Assembly (NCBI GenBank): GCA_001804865.1
Contig: MHBK01000022.1
Location: forward strand, 62,001-126,000
From: Lentisphaerae bacterium GWF2_57_35
GTDB lineage: Bacteria; Verrucomicrobiota; Kiritimatiellia; CAIQIC01; GWF2-57-35
Length of the DNA stretch: 64,000 nucleotides
Reading direction: 5' to 3'
Part shown: piece after piece, positions 35,901-44,174 of the stretch
Layout of the letters: each line of letters opens with the position of its first letter
Position numbering within the stretch: the stretch's first letter is position 1
Notes under the pieces: generated by a model
Seen by the model: the letters and a program-made list of their open reading frames with translations, nothing else
What the model was told of the DNA's origin: nothing
Databases searched by the model: none
Program-made: the position numbers and the translations under genes

Positions 35901-37164
35901 GGGAGCGATTCTTGTCAGCGAGGCCACGACCAACTACAACATCCTCGGCGTCGCGAATTCGTTCAACTGGTCGGGCCTGACGTGGAGCAACGGCCTGACG
36001 GGCAGTTCCGGGCAGTTTCCGATAGGCTTCACGTGGGCGCTCGATGGGGTTGGCCTTGGCATTGGCACCAACCTCATCACCATCACCGCGACCAACGTGG
36101 GCGGACCCATTGCCTATGACAACGGCGCGGATGCCGCCTACAGCGATGGGTGGGAGACCAACGATCACGGCGGTTATGGCTGGGGCGATTGGCAGTTTTA
36201 CACCAGCTCCGCGAACCCTAGCGAAAATGGCCGCTTTATGGCCAACAGCGCATCCGTGAACATCGGCGCGCCGGCTTGGGGGCTTTACGCCAACAACGGC
36301 AGCCTTTCCGAAGCCAAGCGGCTTTTACCCGGAGCCTTGCAGGTGGGCCAAATCCTGTCCGTGCGCATGGATAATGGATTCATCAACGCCGGCAGCGGAG
36401 TGGGCGTTGCCATGCAGAACGCTTCCGGCACCACGCTCTGGGAATTCTTCTTCAATGGCGGCGACACGTTTTACAGCATGAGCGGAACGACCACCGATGT
36501 GGGCTGGACCAGCAGCGGCATCGATGTCGAGTTCACGCTGACCAGTCCGACGACGTATCGTACGCGCGTCACTCCCATGGGCGGGAACACCCGCACGAAC
36601 GTGGGTAATTTGATCACGGCGGCCGACACGAACATCACCGTTTTCCGCGCGTGGAATTATAATGCCGGAATTGGCTCGGACTACGACTGCTTCTTCAACG
36701 ATCTCGTCTTGAGCGGCGCCGGCAGCTCCGGCTTGTCCACCAGCGTCGTCGTGCAAATTGTCCGCGCCGGAACCATCCGGCAGATTCCGCAAGCCTGGAT
36801 CGATCTTTATCAGCTTACGGGCCCGAATTCGGGCGACGACGAAAATGCCGATGGCGACGGGCTCAGCAATCTGCAGGAATACTGGGCCGATACGAATCCG
36901 ACCAATGCCAATTCACGTTTCGCTGCCGCCGTGATCCAGTCCTCGAACACCGTGGTTGGCTCGACCATCAACATCGTAGTGTCGCCGCCGACCACGAACA
37001 GCCGCCTGTATGACGTATCCTATGGCAGCAACCTGACGGATGGGCTGTGGACGCCGCTGGGCCGCAACTTTCCCGGGCGCGCCGATGGCGGAGGCTTGAC
37101 GTTCACCATTACCAACCACGTCGATTCGCAGTTGTATTTTCGGACGCGGGTGTTCATGCCGTAG
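32902..37164 (+). CDS. Secreted multidomain glycoside hydrolase family 31 enzyme
   Basis: A 1,420-residue protein with a signal peptide (cut near PAWA, about residue 31). The GH31 catalytic part spans about residues 60-830: LPKWGLGHHLSRFSYDS, the nucleophile aspartate (about D451) in GIWNDLTEPEG, and the acid/base aspartate (about D533) in WSGDTRANW. GH31 enzymes cleave alpha-glucosides, alpha-xylosides or alpha-galactosides; the exact substrate is unclear. A Calx-beta domain follows (SYATANGTATAGTDYTA). After it come a NGLTGSSGQFPIGFTW module, a jelly-roll-like region, a GDDENADGDGLSNLQEYW spacer and a terminal VSYGSNLTDGLWTPLG domain. The ATG at 32902 has GGAGAA upstream. A LacI-type operator precedes it, suggesting sugar induction. 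Confidence 0.9.
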   Translation: MITIKRNASKWIIVLGCLLGLGSLPAWAAVVSVGNVTGVTVSTNAGTGNITASFALSTGGSVEITPFAPDVVRVDFHWVGVFETDQPMIAKSFTNWPAVAATVSDLGSTFVIQTAQLDVELVKSPCKVHFKDKNGFYLLQDDRMEFDSAYNFTGQRGTSSSKLKCQKVMPANQAYFGLGEYGGPMNRRGKEIDCWNTGTYNWSEYQNPTYLNIPFFYGVQPANGGIPAFVYGLFFNNPCRPLFKFGTQAGDKYSFEAGDGRLDYFFIGGGAGHTMAKVIDRYSELIGRPTMLPKWGLGHHLSRFSYDSQSWIEYIANQATVDDFPLDAVYMDIDYMDADADGDFADGQLHQLTVNSRFANPAGMISYCNTRGVKVVPLIEPWLEPGDTTHYTEANSNLHFIKENSGATVTRNIYVGAVSWFDYSSAAMNTWWQDRIVNWFNNVGFSGIWNDLTEPEGGDQIPHDALLWIDGKFGTSTTDSRRFWSNERNYFGLRCARQSYNTMLAKDANKRPFVLSRSGNAGLQRFGVSWSGDTRANWFYQRATIRFGMGAMISGAAWYGNDVGGFAGTPSSELMVRSTEYNCLAPYFRNHADKAAADREPWRFSEPYKSQMRDLIKMRYRLMPYLYTLAYDSTQTGEPMNVPPVFDYFGDANTHSQSDYDFLVGDFILAAPVYNEGATTRTTYLPYADGVEWYYWPSAQPSSQPSGDKYGGGQQVTVSAPLGKMPMFVRSGAIIPMGPSMQYANQTQAAWMDINCWPHGDSEFTLHEDDGETWDYLGGEYAQRRMVSHRTSSAWEFTIEAKQGTYNTGARDFYVYCFNPGTSTVRGVTLNGSSLSQLANFDAGPQGWMFTAEGRLGIKLPDTGAVAALRINFADVNDTVQFTSATNSAVENSGSVRLYVSRSGSATGAVSVSYATANGTATAGTDYTATNGTLSWIAGDLANKFFDVLLADDAAYEVSETFSASLSAAAGADLGTPAQTIVTITDDEPLPPDLLVTNPPGAILVSEATTNYNILGVANSFNWSGLTWSNGLTGSSGQFPIGFTWALDGVGLGIGTNLITITATNVGGPIAYDNGADAAYSDGWETNDHGGYGWGDWQFYTSSANPSENGRFMANSASVNIGAPAWGLYANNGSLSEAKRLLPGALQVGQILSVRMDNGFINAGSGVGVAMQNASGTTLWEFFFNGGDTFYSMSGTTTDVGWTSSGIDVEFTLTSPTTYRTRVTPMGGNTRTNVGNLITAADTNITVFRAWNYNAGIGSDYDCFFNDLVLSGAGSSGLSTSVVVQIVRAGTIRQIPQAWIDLYQLTGPNSGDDENADGDGLSNLQEYWADTNPTNANSRFAAAVIQSSNTVVGSTINIVVSPPTTNSRLYDVSYGSNLTDGLWTPLGRNFPGRADGGGLTFTITNHVDSQLYFRTRVFMP

Positions 37165-37403
37165 GGAAGGGCCAAGCGACAGCCACTCCATGCCAGTAAA
37201 CTGGACATGGGGTTCCATTGCGGTAGTTGTTTTCTTGGAGCCGGGGCGACCTCGCCCCGGTCTTTTATACACAAATTTTCTTCCTGTAGAGCTGGGCCAA
37301 AAAGATCGCCGCAAAGAGTTGCGGCTGCAAGAAGGTTTGTATTTTGGAGGGTCGCGCTCCGTCGCGACCGGAAGAAGAAGGTTCCGACAGAGCGGAACCC
37401 TCC
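37165..37403. repeat. Composite repeat island after the GH31 gene
   Basis: The order is: GGCCAAGCGACAGCCACTCC, a CCATGCCAGTAAACTGGACATGG hairpin, TCCATTGCGGTAGTTG, a GGGGCGACCTCGCCCC hairpin, a GATCGCCGCAAAGAGTTGCGG segment, and a complete GGAGGGTCGCGCTCC unit at 37346-37403. The same series, in part or whole, occurs near 11847, 47985 and 48240. The rest of the gap to 37612 has no gene. Confidence 0.82.
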
Positions 37404-37612
37404 AAAAGCTTAGAGAATGTTGTTTTGTACTTGGTGTTCGACTGGCCTTAAATCGCCGGTTGTTCTCGGGAGGGTCGGGGGCCTCGCCGTCCTGATTTTT
37501 TAACTTGTTGCAACGCGCAACAAAACAGTGGCCGTGCTTGCCTAGGCGCGGTAAGCTCGGTCATCTGCGGGCTGTCGCCCTCGGCTACGAAAGCATGGAA
37601 TAAGGTCAACCT

Positions 37613-38053
37613 ATGAAGCGCTCGAAGCTTGCGGTCATCTTGGTTTTTATCGGTGCGGTTCTGCTCGCGATGCTGGTTCTGTTCACCTCTCGCGAACGCG
37701 TCGAAGTCATGCCTCTGGATGAAACGACGCTGGAGCAATTCCAGGAGGCGAGCAGTCGCGCCATGAGTCAATCGAATGGCTTGCCGTATGCCGTGGCTGC
37801 ATCGGCCAGCCTGCGCATGGCGATGGCAGAACTTGGTCACGATCCGGACAAGACGCTGCTCTACTGGATGTCGCCGCGGTTTCAGAAGGATTTGGCCAAT
37901 CGGCCGGAGGCCATGTCCATCTCGAGATCCACCGCAAATCTGCTTTCGCTCGCTCTGGGCGATCAGGCCGGCGATGAGGACTTCGCCCTCATCCTCAAGC
38001 AACTTTCAACAGAAGTCAGGGCCGCCGCGATCGAGCGGAGAAGCAAAGAATAG
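37613..38053 (+). CDS. Hypothetical single-span membrane protein
   Basis: A 146-residue protein with an N-terminal uncleaved membrane anchor (MKRSKLAVILVFIGAVLLAM, basic before hydrophobic). The remainder, about 115 residues, is predicted helical and outside the cytoplasm, for example EQFQEASSRAMSQ and FALILKQLSTEVRAAAIE. No family is recognised. AAGG precedes the ATG. It is followed by an independent cupin gene with its own promoter, so it is probably monocistronic. Confidence 0.65.
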   Translation: MKRSKLAVILVFIGAVLLAMLVLFTSRERVEVMPLDETTLEQFQEASSRAMSQSNGLPYAVAASASLRMAMAELGHDPDKTLLYWMSPRFQKDLANRPEAMSISRSTANLLSLALGDQAGDEDFALILKQLSTEVRAAAIERRSKE

Positions 38054-38125
38054 CAAGTTGTCTTGTGTCGTCTTAACACATTGTAATTTAGAAGTTTATA
38101 CGAACAATTGCCTTGAGTTTTCCTT

Positions 38126-38153
38126 TTGACATAGCAACCTTCAGGACTATGTT
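38126..38153 (+). promoter_or_regulatory. Candidate sigma-70 promoter of the cupin gene
   Basis: TTGACA at 38126-38131, a 16-bp spacer, and TATGTT at 38148-38153, about 26 bp before the ATG. The surrounding sequence is AT-rich. Confidence 0.5.
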
Positions 38154-38179
38154 TATTCATAGGAAGAAGGGAATGTGTC

Positions 38180-38551
38180 ATGAATATTACCATGAGTAGA
38201 ATTGAGCATAAAAGCTTCACGACTCCCGACGAAGTTCGAACGTTCGAAAAGGGAAAACTCGAACTGTTGAATACGGAAAATGGCATGGTAGGACGTTTAA
38301 CGTTGGAACCGGGTTGGAAATGGTCTCAACACGTCAAACCCATTGCCGGAACGTCGTGGTGTGAAGCGCCTCATTTTCAGTATCATGTTTCGGGCCGCAT
38401 CCATATCCTGATGGCGGACGGAACGGAATTTGAAGCCGGACCGGGCGAAATCACCAGCCTGCCGTCCGGACACGACGCCTGGGTCGTTGGAAATGAGCCG
38501 GTCGTTCTCGTCGATTGGTATGGCGCCATTCATTACGCTGAAAGAGGATAA
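38180..38551 (+). CDS. Cupin-domain protein
   Basis: A 123-residue single-domain cupin. The beta-barrel is visible from RLTLEPGWKWSQHVKP, through the metal-site stretch APHFQYHVSGRIHILMADG (only one clear histidine pair), to GEITSLPSGHDAWVVG with a further histidine. This arrangement fits small cupin_2-like proteins that bind a metal or small ligand; no enzyme activity can be assigned. It is transcribed alone, convergent with the SHD1 protein gene 45 bp away. Confidence 0.78.
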   Translation: MNITMSRIEHKSFTTPDEVRTFEKGKLELLNTENGMVGRLTLEPGWKWSQHVKPIAGTSWCEAPHFQYHVSGRIHILMADGTEFEAGPGEITSLPSGHDAWVVGNEPVVLVDWYGAIHYAERG

Positions 38552-38596
38552 GCCAGATGGAGACGGGGCCGCCTGTCTTCAAAAAAGTATTTGTGG

Positions 38597-39286
38597 TTAT
38601 GGAGTTCGCGGAGCGGCGGACAGATGTCGGGCCAGGACCTGATCGCCCGGGCATAGCTTGCTAATGTGAATTTGCAGGGTGGTTCCGTCGGGTTTTGTCA
38701 GAACCACCATGTCCTGTTGAAGTTGGGAGAACTGGCCTTCGAGCGTCTTTCCGCTGGCGCTCGTCCAGGTCCTCATGGCTGGCGCTGCTGCTCCGCCTGT
38801 GGGTTGGGCGATGCCGATGGAGGCTTGCTCTTTTGCTTTTTGCCACGCCGAAATGGCCATCTTGGCTTTGGTGCATCGCGCTTTCCGTTCCTGTTCGGAG
38901 GCATAAGGAATCATGGCAATGATTTCCTTTAAATCGGCATCCACGACGATCGTCTTGGGAATGAACTGGCCGCTATCTGGGGATTTCAGCGCCTCTTGAA
39001 CGAACGACGGGATGAAGCCTCCTTCATTGTTGGAGTTCACATAGACCACGACGGTTTTGCTGTCCATGGCGTCGATGACATCCAGTGCGGCTTGGGTGGC
39101 CAGGCCGCATTTCGAATCGGCATCCGTGTACAGAAGACAGATCGCCCGGTTCTTTGCGCGTGCTTCATCCTGCGCCGCTTGAAGGTTCTGCACCCGATAG
39201 ATGCTCTTCGTAAGCCGAAAGCCGGCGGACGCGCTGATCGTTCCCATCAGCAGCCCGAGAGCTATGACGATGTATGTTTTTTTCAT
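38597..39286 (-). CDS. Secreted thioredoxin-like protein with SHD1 domain
   Basis: A 229-residue protein with a signal peptide (MKKTYIVIALGLLMGTISASA). Residues about 35-150 look like a thioredoxin-like fold (KNRAICLLYTDADSKCG, VVVYVNSNNEGG, PKTIVVDADLKEI), but only one cysteine stands at the usual active-site position. The C-terminal 45 residues, RTWTSASGKTLEGQFSQL to HISKLCPGDQ, are an SLA1-homology 1 (SHD1) domain, common in secreted proteins of planctomycetes and verrucomicrobia. It is a single gene, convergent with the cupin gene. Function unknown. Confidence 0.75.
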   Translation of the reverse strand: MKKTYIVIALGLLMGTISASAGFRLTKSIYRVQNLQAAQDEARAKNRAICLLYTDADSKCGLATQAALDVIDAMDSKTVVVYVNSNNEGGFIPSFVQEALKSPDSGQFIPKTIVVDADLKEIIAMIPYASEQERKARCTKAKMAISAWQKAKEQASIGIAQPTGGAAAPAMRTWTSASGKTLEGQFSQLQQDMVVLTKPDGTTLQIHISKLCPGDQVLARHLSAAPRTP

Positions 39287-39411
39287 AGTTATTCATCCAA
39301 AAGGCCATGGTTCGGCCCATTATTTCGCTTCGTAAGCGATCTCCGCTTGGTTTGACTGTATCTCGCTCCTCAGTAGTAAAGCGATGATGGAAGTCTTCCC
39401 GCGTCTCTTCA

Positions 39412-39699
39412 TCACGGTTCTCCGATGCCGAGGAGGTATAGGATCAATCCCCCGACGACCGGCAAAAGCAGAAGGAGCCATCCACCGAAAGCCACCATGC
39501 AGCCGGGTGTGGCGCTGGTGATGGCGCCCTTTCCCAGGCCGACTCCGGTGTAACTGCCCATGGCATCGCTGAACCAGATGCATGCCATGGGGAGGATGAG
39601 CGCCATCCCAATTCGGAAGGCCGTTTCGCCCCCGTCGGCGAAGTACCCCAAGGCGATGTAAGCCAGGGCGATGATTCCGGAAATGATCCTGCTGTTCAT
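39412..39699 (-). CDS. Small hydrophobic membrane protein
   Basis: A 95-residue protein with three hydrophobic segments (IISGIIALAYIALGYF, IGMALILPMACIWF, WLLLLLPVVGGLILYLLG). A GGAG lies upstream of the ATG. No family is recognised. It is 125 bp upstream of the SHD1 gene on the same strand, so the two might share a transcript. The coding case rests on length, start site and consistent membrane segments. Confidence 0.6.
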   Translation of the reverse strand: MNSRIISGIIALAYIALGYFADGGETAFRIGMALILPMACIWFSDAMGSYTGVGLGKGAITSATPGCMVAFGGWLLLLLPVVGGLILYLLGIGEP

Positions 39700-39789
39700 C
39701 CTGTGCTCCGTTCACGTACCTCCAAGCAGACATCATGCGGTTCTCTGGGGGTAGTGGTCAAACGCAAATGCTTGGGGCAGCAATTCTCA

Positions 39790-39923
39790 GGGTGCATCTT
39801 GACGGCCCCTCCTCAACGTCAGGCACTGGAAAGAAGCCACCGGCTTACGCCGGCGGCTACGTAGCCGCGTCCGTAAGGACGTGGATTCTTATTCATATGC
39901 GCGGAGGCCGTGAAGATGCACCC
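39790..39923. repeat. 134-bp element with terminal inverted repeats, copy B
   Basis: The ends GGGTGCATCTTGACGGCC and GGCCGTGAAGATGCACCC are inverted with one mismatch. The core contains CCGGCTTACGCCGG, CGGCTACGTAGCCG and GTCCGTAAGGAC palindromes. It is the same length as copy A at 29142 and lies in the opposite orientation. It directly abuts another repeat at 39924. No protein is encoded. Confidence 0.88.
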
Positions 39924-40330
39924 AGGCCGCCGTCCCTCCCGTCAAAAAGGCCTATGGCCGACATCGGGAGGGGGCCGAGGCCAAAGAATGCGACAAAGAG
40001 TTCTAACGCAAAGATCGCAAAGCCAAGCCGCACAAAGGCCGCAAAGTAGTTCAGCCGCAGATGGGACGATAAAGAATTTGGGAACCACAAAACAAGAAGA
40101 GCCTCTTTCTCTTTGTGTTTCCTCCTGTGAAAAATCGTTGCCGTGTCTTGTTGAGGGAACGGAGGGCGTGGAGCTGGCTATTCGTCGCAAGGGGTTCCGA
40201 CTCCTACAGAAAACGCGAAGACTTTAAAGGAAACTCCAACTCTTCCTCTTCTTTGCGACCTCAGCGCGGCTTGGCTTTGCGACCTTTGCCTGCCCGCAGT
40301 GCTGCGCACAGCGCTGCAGGCGGGCGTTGA
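39924..40330. repeat. Repeat-rich stretch without genes
   Basis: 39924-39982 matches the hairpin repeat at 18788 (AGGCCGCCGTCCCTCCC... GGGAGGGGGCCGAGGCC). Near 39993 is an AACGCAAAGATCGCAAAG fragment of a degenerate type also seen near 1905 and 27830. At about 40288-40325 a CTGCCCGCAGTGCTGCGC hairpin is related to the repeat at 9669. I see no coding sequence in the 684 bp between 39700 and 40383. Confidence 0.6.
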
Positions 40331-40383
40331 AATTCTTCGTTGTGTTCTTTGGTTGCGGTTTAGTTGTGCAGATGCAAAACGCA

Positions 40384-40412
40384 AACGCCCCGTCCGGCGG
40401 GACGGGGCGTTT
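40384..40412. terminator. Terminator of the porin gene
   Basis: AACGCCCCGTC and GACGGGGCGTT pair around CGGCGG, with short A and T runs on either side. It lies 23 bp beyond the porin stop and could act in both directions. Confidence 0.8.
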
Positions 40413-40435
40413 GTCGTTCGAAACGATGGTTTCGA

Positions 40436-41203
40436 TTAGAAGCCGTAGCTGGCGGAGACGCCAACGAAGAGGCGATCGTCTTTGCCGAAGATCTCTTCGG
40501 CTCCGTCGCTAATCTTGCTGTCGGGCAAGAACGTGTACTGTAAGACGCCGGACAGCGACAGCTTTTCGGTCACCGCGTAGGACAAGCCGGCGGATCCGTT
40601 GATGTCGTTCAGAGCCAGGCTGTCTTCGGCGAAATAGTACTCGTTGTAATCTTTGCTGCCCACTCCGATCGAAGCGGCGACATCCAGCGTCAATTTTTCA
40701 ACGAGGTCGAAGCTGTGGCTGACTCCCGCTGTGCCATAAGCTCCATCGACTTCGTCGGCGTCATAATAGACGGCCAGCGTCGGAGCCGATACTACATCGA
40801 TGCTGACTTTGCCGTAAAACTCGCGGGTGTCGAGGTCATGATGTTCTTCGAAGTTGCCTTCCTTCGGGAACAGATATTCGATGACGCCGACTTCCACGCC
40901 CACGAGACCTTCGAGGGGCAGGGCATAGGAGACGGTCAGGTCGACTTCCGAGAGTTCGCCCCGGTTGTCGAATTGGTCCGTCAGATCCATATTGCCCCAG
41001 GCGTTCAGCGACAAGCCGAAATCGGTCGTCGTCGTGAAGGCCGGCTGCAGGACGGACTCGTCGTTGAGGACTTGTCCGCGCCACACGTAGGACGAGAAGT
41101 AGGCGGCGTCCAGGCTGGACTCGGCGGCTTGGACGGTTGTTAATCCCGCGATGGCGGCGGTCAATACCGCGCCCATGACTGCGTTCTTGAGTATTCTTTT
41201 CAT
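40436..41203 (-). CDS. Putative outer-membrane porin (TorF-like)
   Basis: A 255-residue protein with a signal peptide (MKRILKNAVMGAVLTAAIAG, cut after VQA near residue 27). The mature part is a run of alternating strands ending in SASYGF, with the C-terminal phenylalanine expected for BAM-dependent outer-membrane barrels. AYFSSYVWRGQVLNDESVLQPA near the start matches a porin group (Gcw_chp/TorF) that often opens this way. The ATG at 41203 has AAGGAGAG upstream. It lies downstream of amt-glnB but behind its own promoter-like sequence. The solute is unknown. Confidence 0.82.
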   Translation of the reverse strand: MKRILKNAVMGAVLTAAIAGLTTVQAAESSLDAAYFSSYVWRGQVLNDESVLQPAFTTTTDFGLSLNAWGNMDLTDQFDNRGELSEVDLTVSYALPLEGLVGVEVGVIEYLFPKEGNFEEHHDLDTREFYGKVSIDVVSAPTLAVYYDADEVDGAYGTAGVSHSFDLVEKLTLDVAASIGVGSKDYNEYYFAEDSLALNDINGSAGLSYAVTEKLSLSGVLQYTFLPDSKISDGAEEIFGKDDRLFVGVSASYGF

Positions 41204-41253
41204 TGCTGCTCTCCTTTTCGGCCGTAGTTTTCGGCCAGCTTGCGTTAGATGAT

Positions 41254-41278
41254 TCTTACATTTCCGCTTGATTGTCAA
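41254..41278 (-). promoter_or_regulatory. Candidate promoter of the porin gene
   Basis: On the minus strand TTGACA (41278-41273) is followed after 15-16 bp by AAGAAT/AGAATC. The -35 box is perfect and the -10 box poor. Confidence 0.35.
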
Positions 41279-41296
41279 TGCCTTGTTGCTATGCAC

Positions 41297-41340
41297 GGGG
41301 CCGGAGAGGCCGCGATGGTTTTTGTTGCATCGCGGCCCCG
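41297..41340. terminator. Strong hairpin between glnB and the porin gene
   Basis: GGCCGCGATG and CATCGCGGCC form a ten-base-pair stem around GTTTTTGTTG, with further GGGGCC pairing outside. There is no long U-tract, so it may reduce read-through from amt-glnB or protect the transcript end. Confidence 0.5.
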
Positions 41341-41350
41341 CTGGGCAAGG

Positions 41351-41692
41351 TTATCCGATGGCCTCCTTCCCGGTTTCGCCCGTTCGAATCCGGATGCACT
41401 CGGGCATGTCGAGAATGAAGATTTTGCCGTCGCCGATGTTGCCGGTGCGCGCGCCTTTGATGATGGCGTCGACCGTCGGTTTGACGAAGTCTTCGTTCAC
41501 CGCGATCTGCAGTTCGACTTTCTTGAGCAGGTTGATTTCCGTCGGGGCGCCGCGATAGGTTTCCTTGTAGCCCAACTGCTGGCCGCAGCCGATTACGTTC
41601 AGGGCGGTCATCTTGTGCACCTGGGCGGCGAAGAGCGCCTCTTTGACGTCGGTCAATTTCTCGGGTTGAATTACCGCGATAATCATTTTCAT
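41351..41692 (-). CDS. glnB: PII nitrogen signalling protein lacking Tyr-51
   Basis: A 113-residue PII protein. [14 protein letters not shown] and the [12 protein letters not shown] tail carry the ATP/2-oxoglutarate site signatures. The T-loop reads [15 protein letters not shown]. Tyr-46 is present, but the position of the uridylylated Tyr-51 is Thr, so GlnD-type modification at the usual site cannot occur. PII trimers sense ATP/ADP and 2-oxoglutarate and can block Amt transporters. Here glnB follows amt by 27 bp with AAAGGAG upstream. This makes it a GlnK-like partner of the channel, under the sigma-54 promoter of amt. Confidence 0.93.
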   Translation of the reverse strand: MKMIIAVIQPEKLTDVKEALFAAQVHKMTALNVIGCGQQLGYKETYRGAPTEINLLKKVELQIAVNEDFVKPTVDAIIKGARTGNIGDGKIFILDMPECIRIRTGETGKEAIG

Positions 41693-41719
41693 GGTTTGTC
41701 TCCTTTTATGGAATGGTCG

Positions 41720-43165
<1,446 letters not shown>

Positions 43166-43232
43166 TGCTTTTCTCCTTTGGTTTGCCTGTCGGGCACGTT
43201 GCTCGACATTAAAAAGCTGCTTTGCCCCCATA

Positions 43233-43247
43233 GCAACGAATGTGCCA
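43233..43247 (-). promoter_or_regulatory. Sigma-54 (-24/-12) promoter of amt-glnB
   Basis: On the minus strand the sequence is TGGCAC-ATTCG-TTGC followed by TATG. The GG and GC dinucleotides are at the required 12-bp offset, matching the TGGCAC-N5-TTGC consensus exactly. It ends 68 bp before the amt ATG. The glnA promoter at 50908 has the same TTGCTATG end. Confidence 0.85.
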
Positions 43248-43423
43248 ACTTGCGGCATTTTCTGCGGTTGTGTGGGTAAGTATCTGAAAGAAAAGTAGAT
43301 AAGATAATAAATAAAAAAGCTATTATTGTTTGCTTTTGCTTGAAGGAATACAAAAAGGTATTGCAAGACCAACGAACATACAAAAAAGTAGCATTAGGCT
43401 GATAAAAGAGAGCAAAATGTTGT

Positions 43424-43527
43424 ACAGAGAAATCGCCGCAAAGGATTGCGGCTCCTTACCGGAAAGGGACAGCTTTTTTCAAGAAAAGGCGGGTGTCATG
43501 GAGGGTTGCGAGGGAGCGCAACCCTCC
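43424..43527. repeat. Repeat pieces upstream of amt
   Basis: AATCGCCGCAAAGGATTGCGG at 43424 resembles a segment near 37302. GGAGGGTTGCGAGGGAGCGC then AACCCTCC at 43500-43527 is a hairpin related to the GGAGGGTCGCGCTCC unit. The gap 43166-43567 is otherwise AT-rich without genes; the stretch 43250-43420 could hold activator sites for the amt promoter, but no clear TGT-N10-ACA is seen. Confidence 0.6.
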
Positions 43528-43567
43528 AAAAGAGAATCTCACGAGGCGCGAATAAGGCGGGCGGTCG

Positions 43568-44137
43568 CTATTTCTTTTGCACCACCACGTCATCCATGAT
43601 GATGATATTGCTGTCCTGATAGCCTTCCACACCGATGTTGATCTCGATATGAACCTGATCGAGGTCGGGGAGTTCTTGCTGGCTGGGAATGGTGAATTTG
43701 GCAGTGATCTTTTTCCAGCCGGTGTTGTTGTCGTCGGAGGTCTCTTTCGCGCCGTTCAACACTTGAAAGGAGGTGCGATCCTTGATGGCGATGGACACAT
43801 AGGCGCTGCCGACCGATTTGGAAGTTTTTTTGATCCAGGCCGAGGCCGTGATCTTGTCGCCCCAACTAACCTTGCCGTCCAGCCGCTGCCAGACCATGCC
43901 CCATTCTTCCTGGCTGCTTTTGGCGAACTGCAGGGCGTACTGCCCCTCGTGCGCTACGTTGGGACCCGAGACGACATGGGTTTGATCTTCGATGGCGCCG
44001 AAAAATCCCCAGTCGCCGGCTTCGCCGCTTTCGAATCCGGGGTTGGCCGTAAGATTGTCTTCAGGAAGCTGGGCCAGGGCCAGCGAGCCGGTTGCGCAAA
44101 TCGCCAGGGCTATCGTCAGTCGTTTAATCGAATTCAT
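43568..44137 (-). CDS. Secreted carbohydrate-binding-like protein
   Basis: A 189-residue protein with a signal peptide (cut after LALA, about residue 22). The mature part is one jelly-roll domain of the CBM4/9-like type: LTANPGFESGEAGDWGFFGA at its start, then HEGQYALQFAKSSQEEW, TASAWIKKTSKSVGSAYVSI, and a final IIIMDDVVVQKK. Such domains bind soluble glycans, but no catalytic domain is attached. It starts 37 bp after the NifA-like regulator gene on the same strand, with AAAGGAGG upstream, so it may be co-transcribed with that regulator. Function unknown. Confidence 0.8.
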   Translation of the reverse strand: MNSIKRLTIALAICATGSLALAQLPEDNLTANPGFESGEAGDWGFFGAIEDQTHVVSGPNVAHEGQYALQFAKSSQEEWGMVWQRLDGKVSWGDKITASAWIKKTSKSVGSAYVSIAIKDRTSFQVLNGAKETSDDNNTGWKKITAKFTIPSQQELPDLDQVHIEINIGVEGYQDSNIIIMDDVVVQKK

Positions 44138-44174
44138 CGTTCCTCCTTTGGGTTGTTTTGTTTGTTGTTTCTCG

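Noticed and set aside
41260..41295. A plus-strand sigma-54 site at TTGTTGCTATG near 41283
   Set aside because: The -12-like half is good but there is no GG at -24 and no plus-strand gene follows.
41380..41410. A tRNA T-arm-like GTTCGAATCC
   Set aside because: It lies within the glnB coding sequence and no cloverleaf can be built around it.
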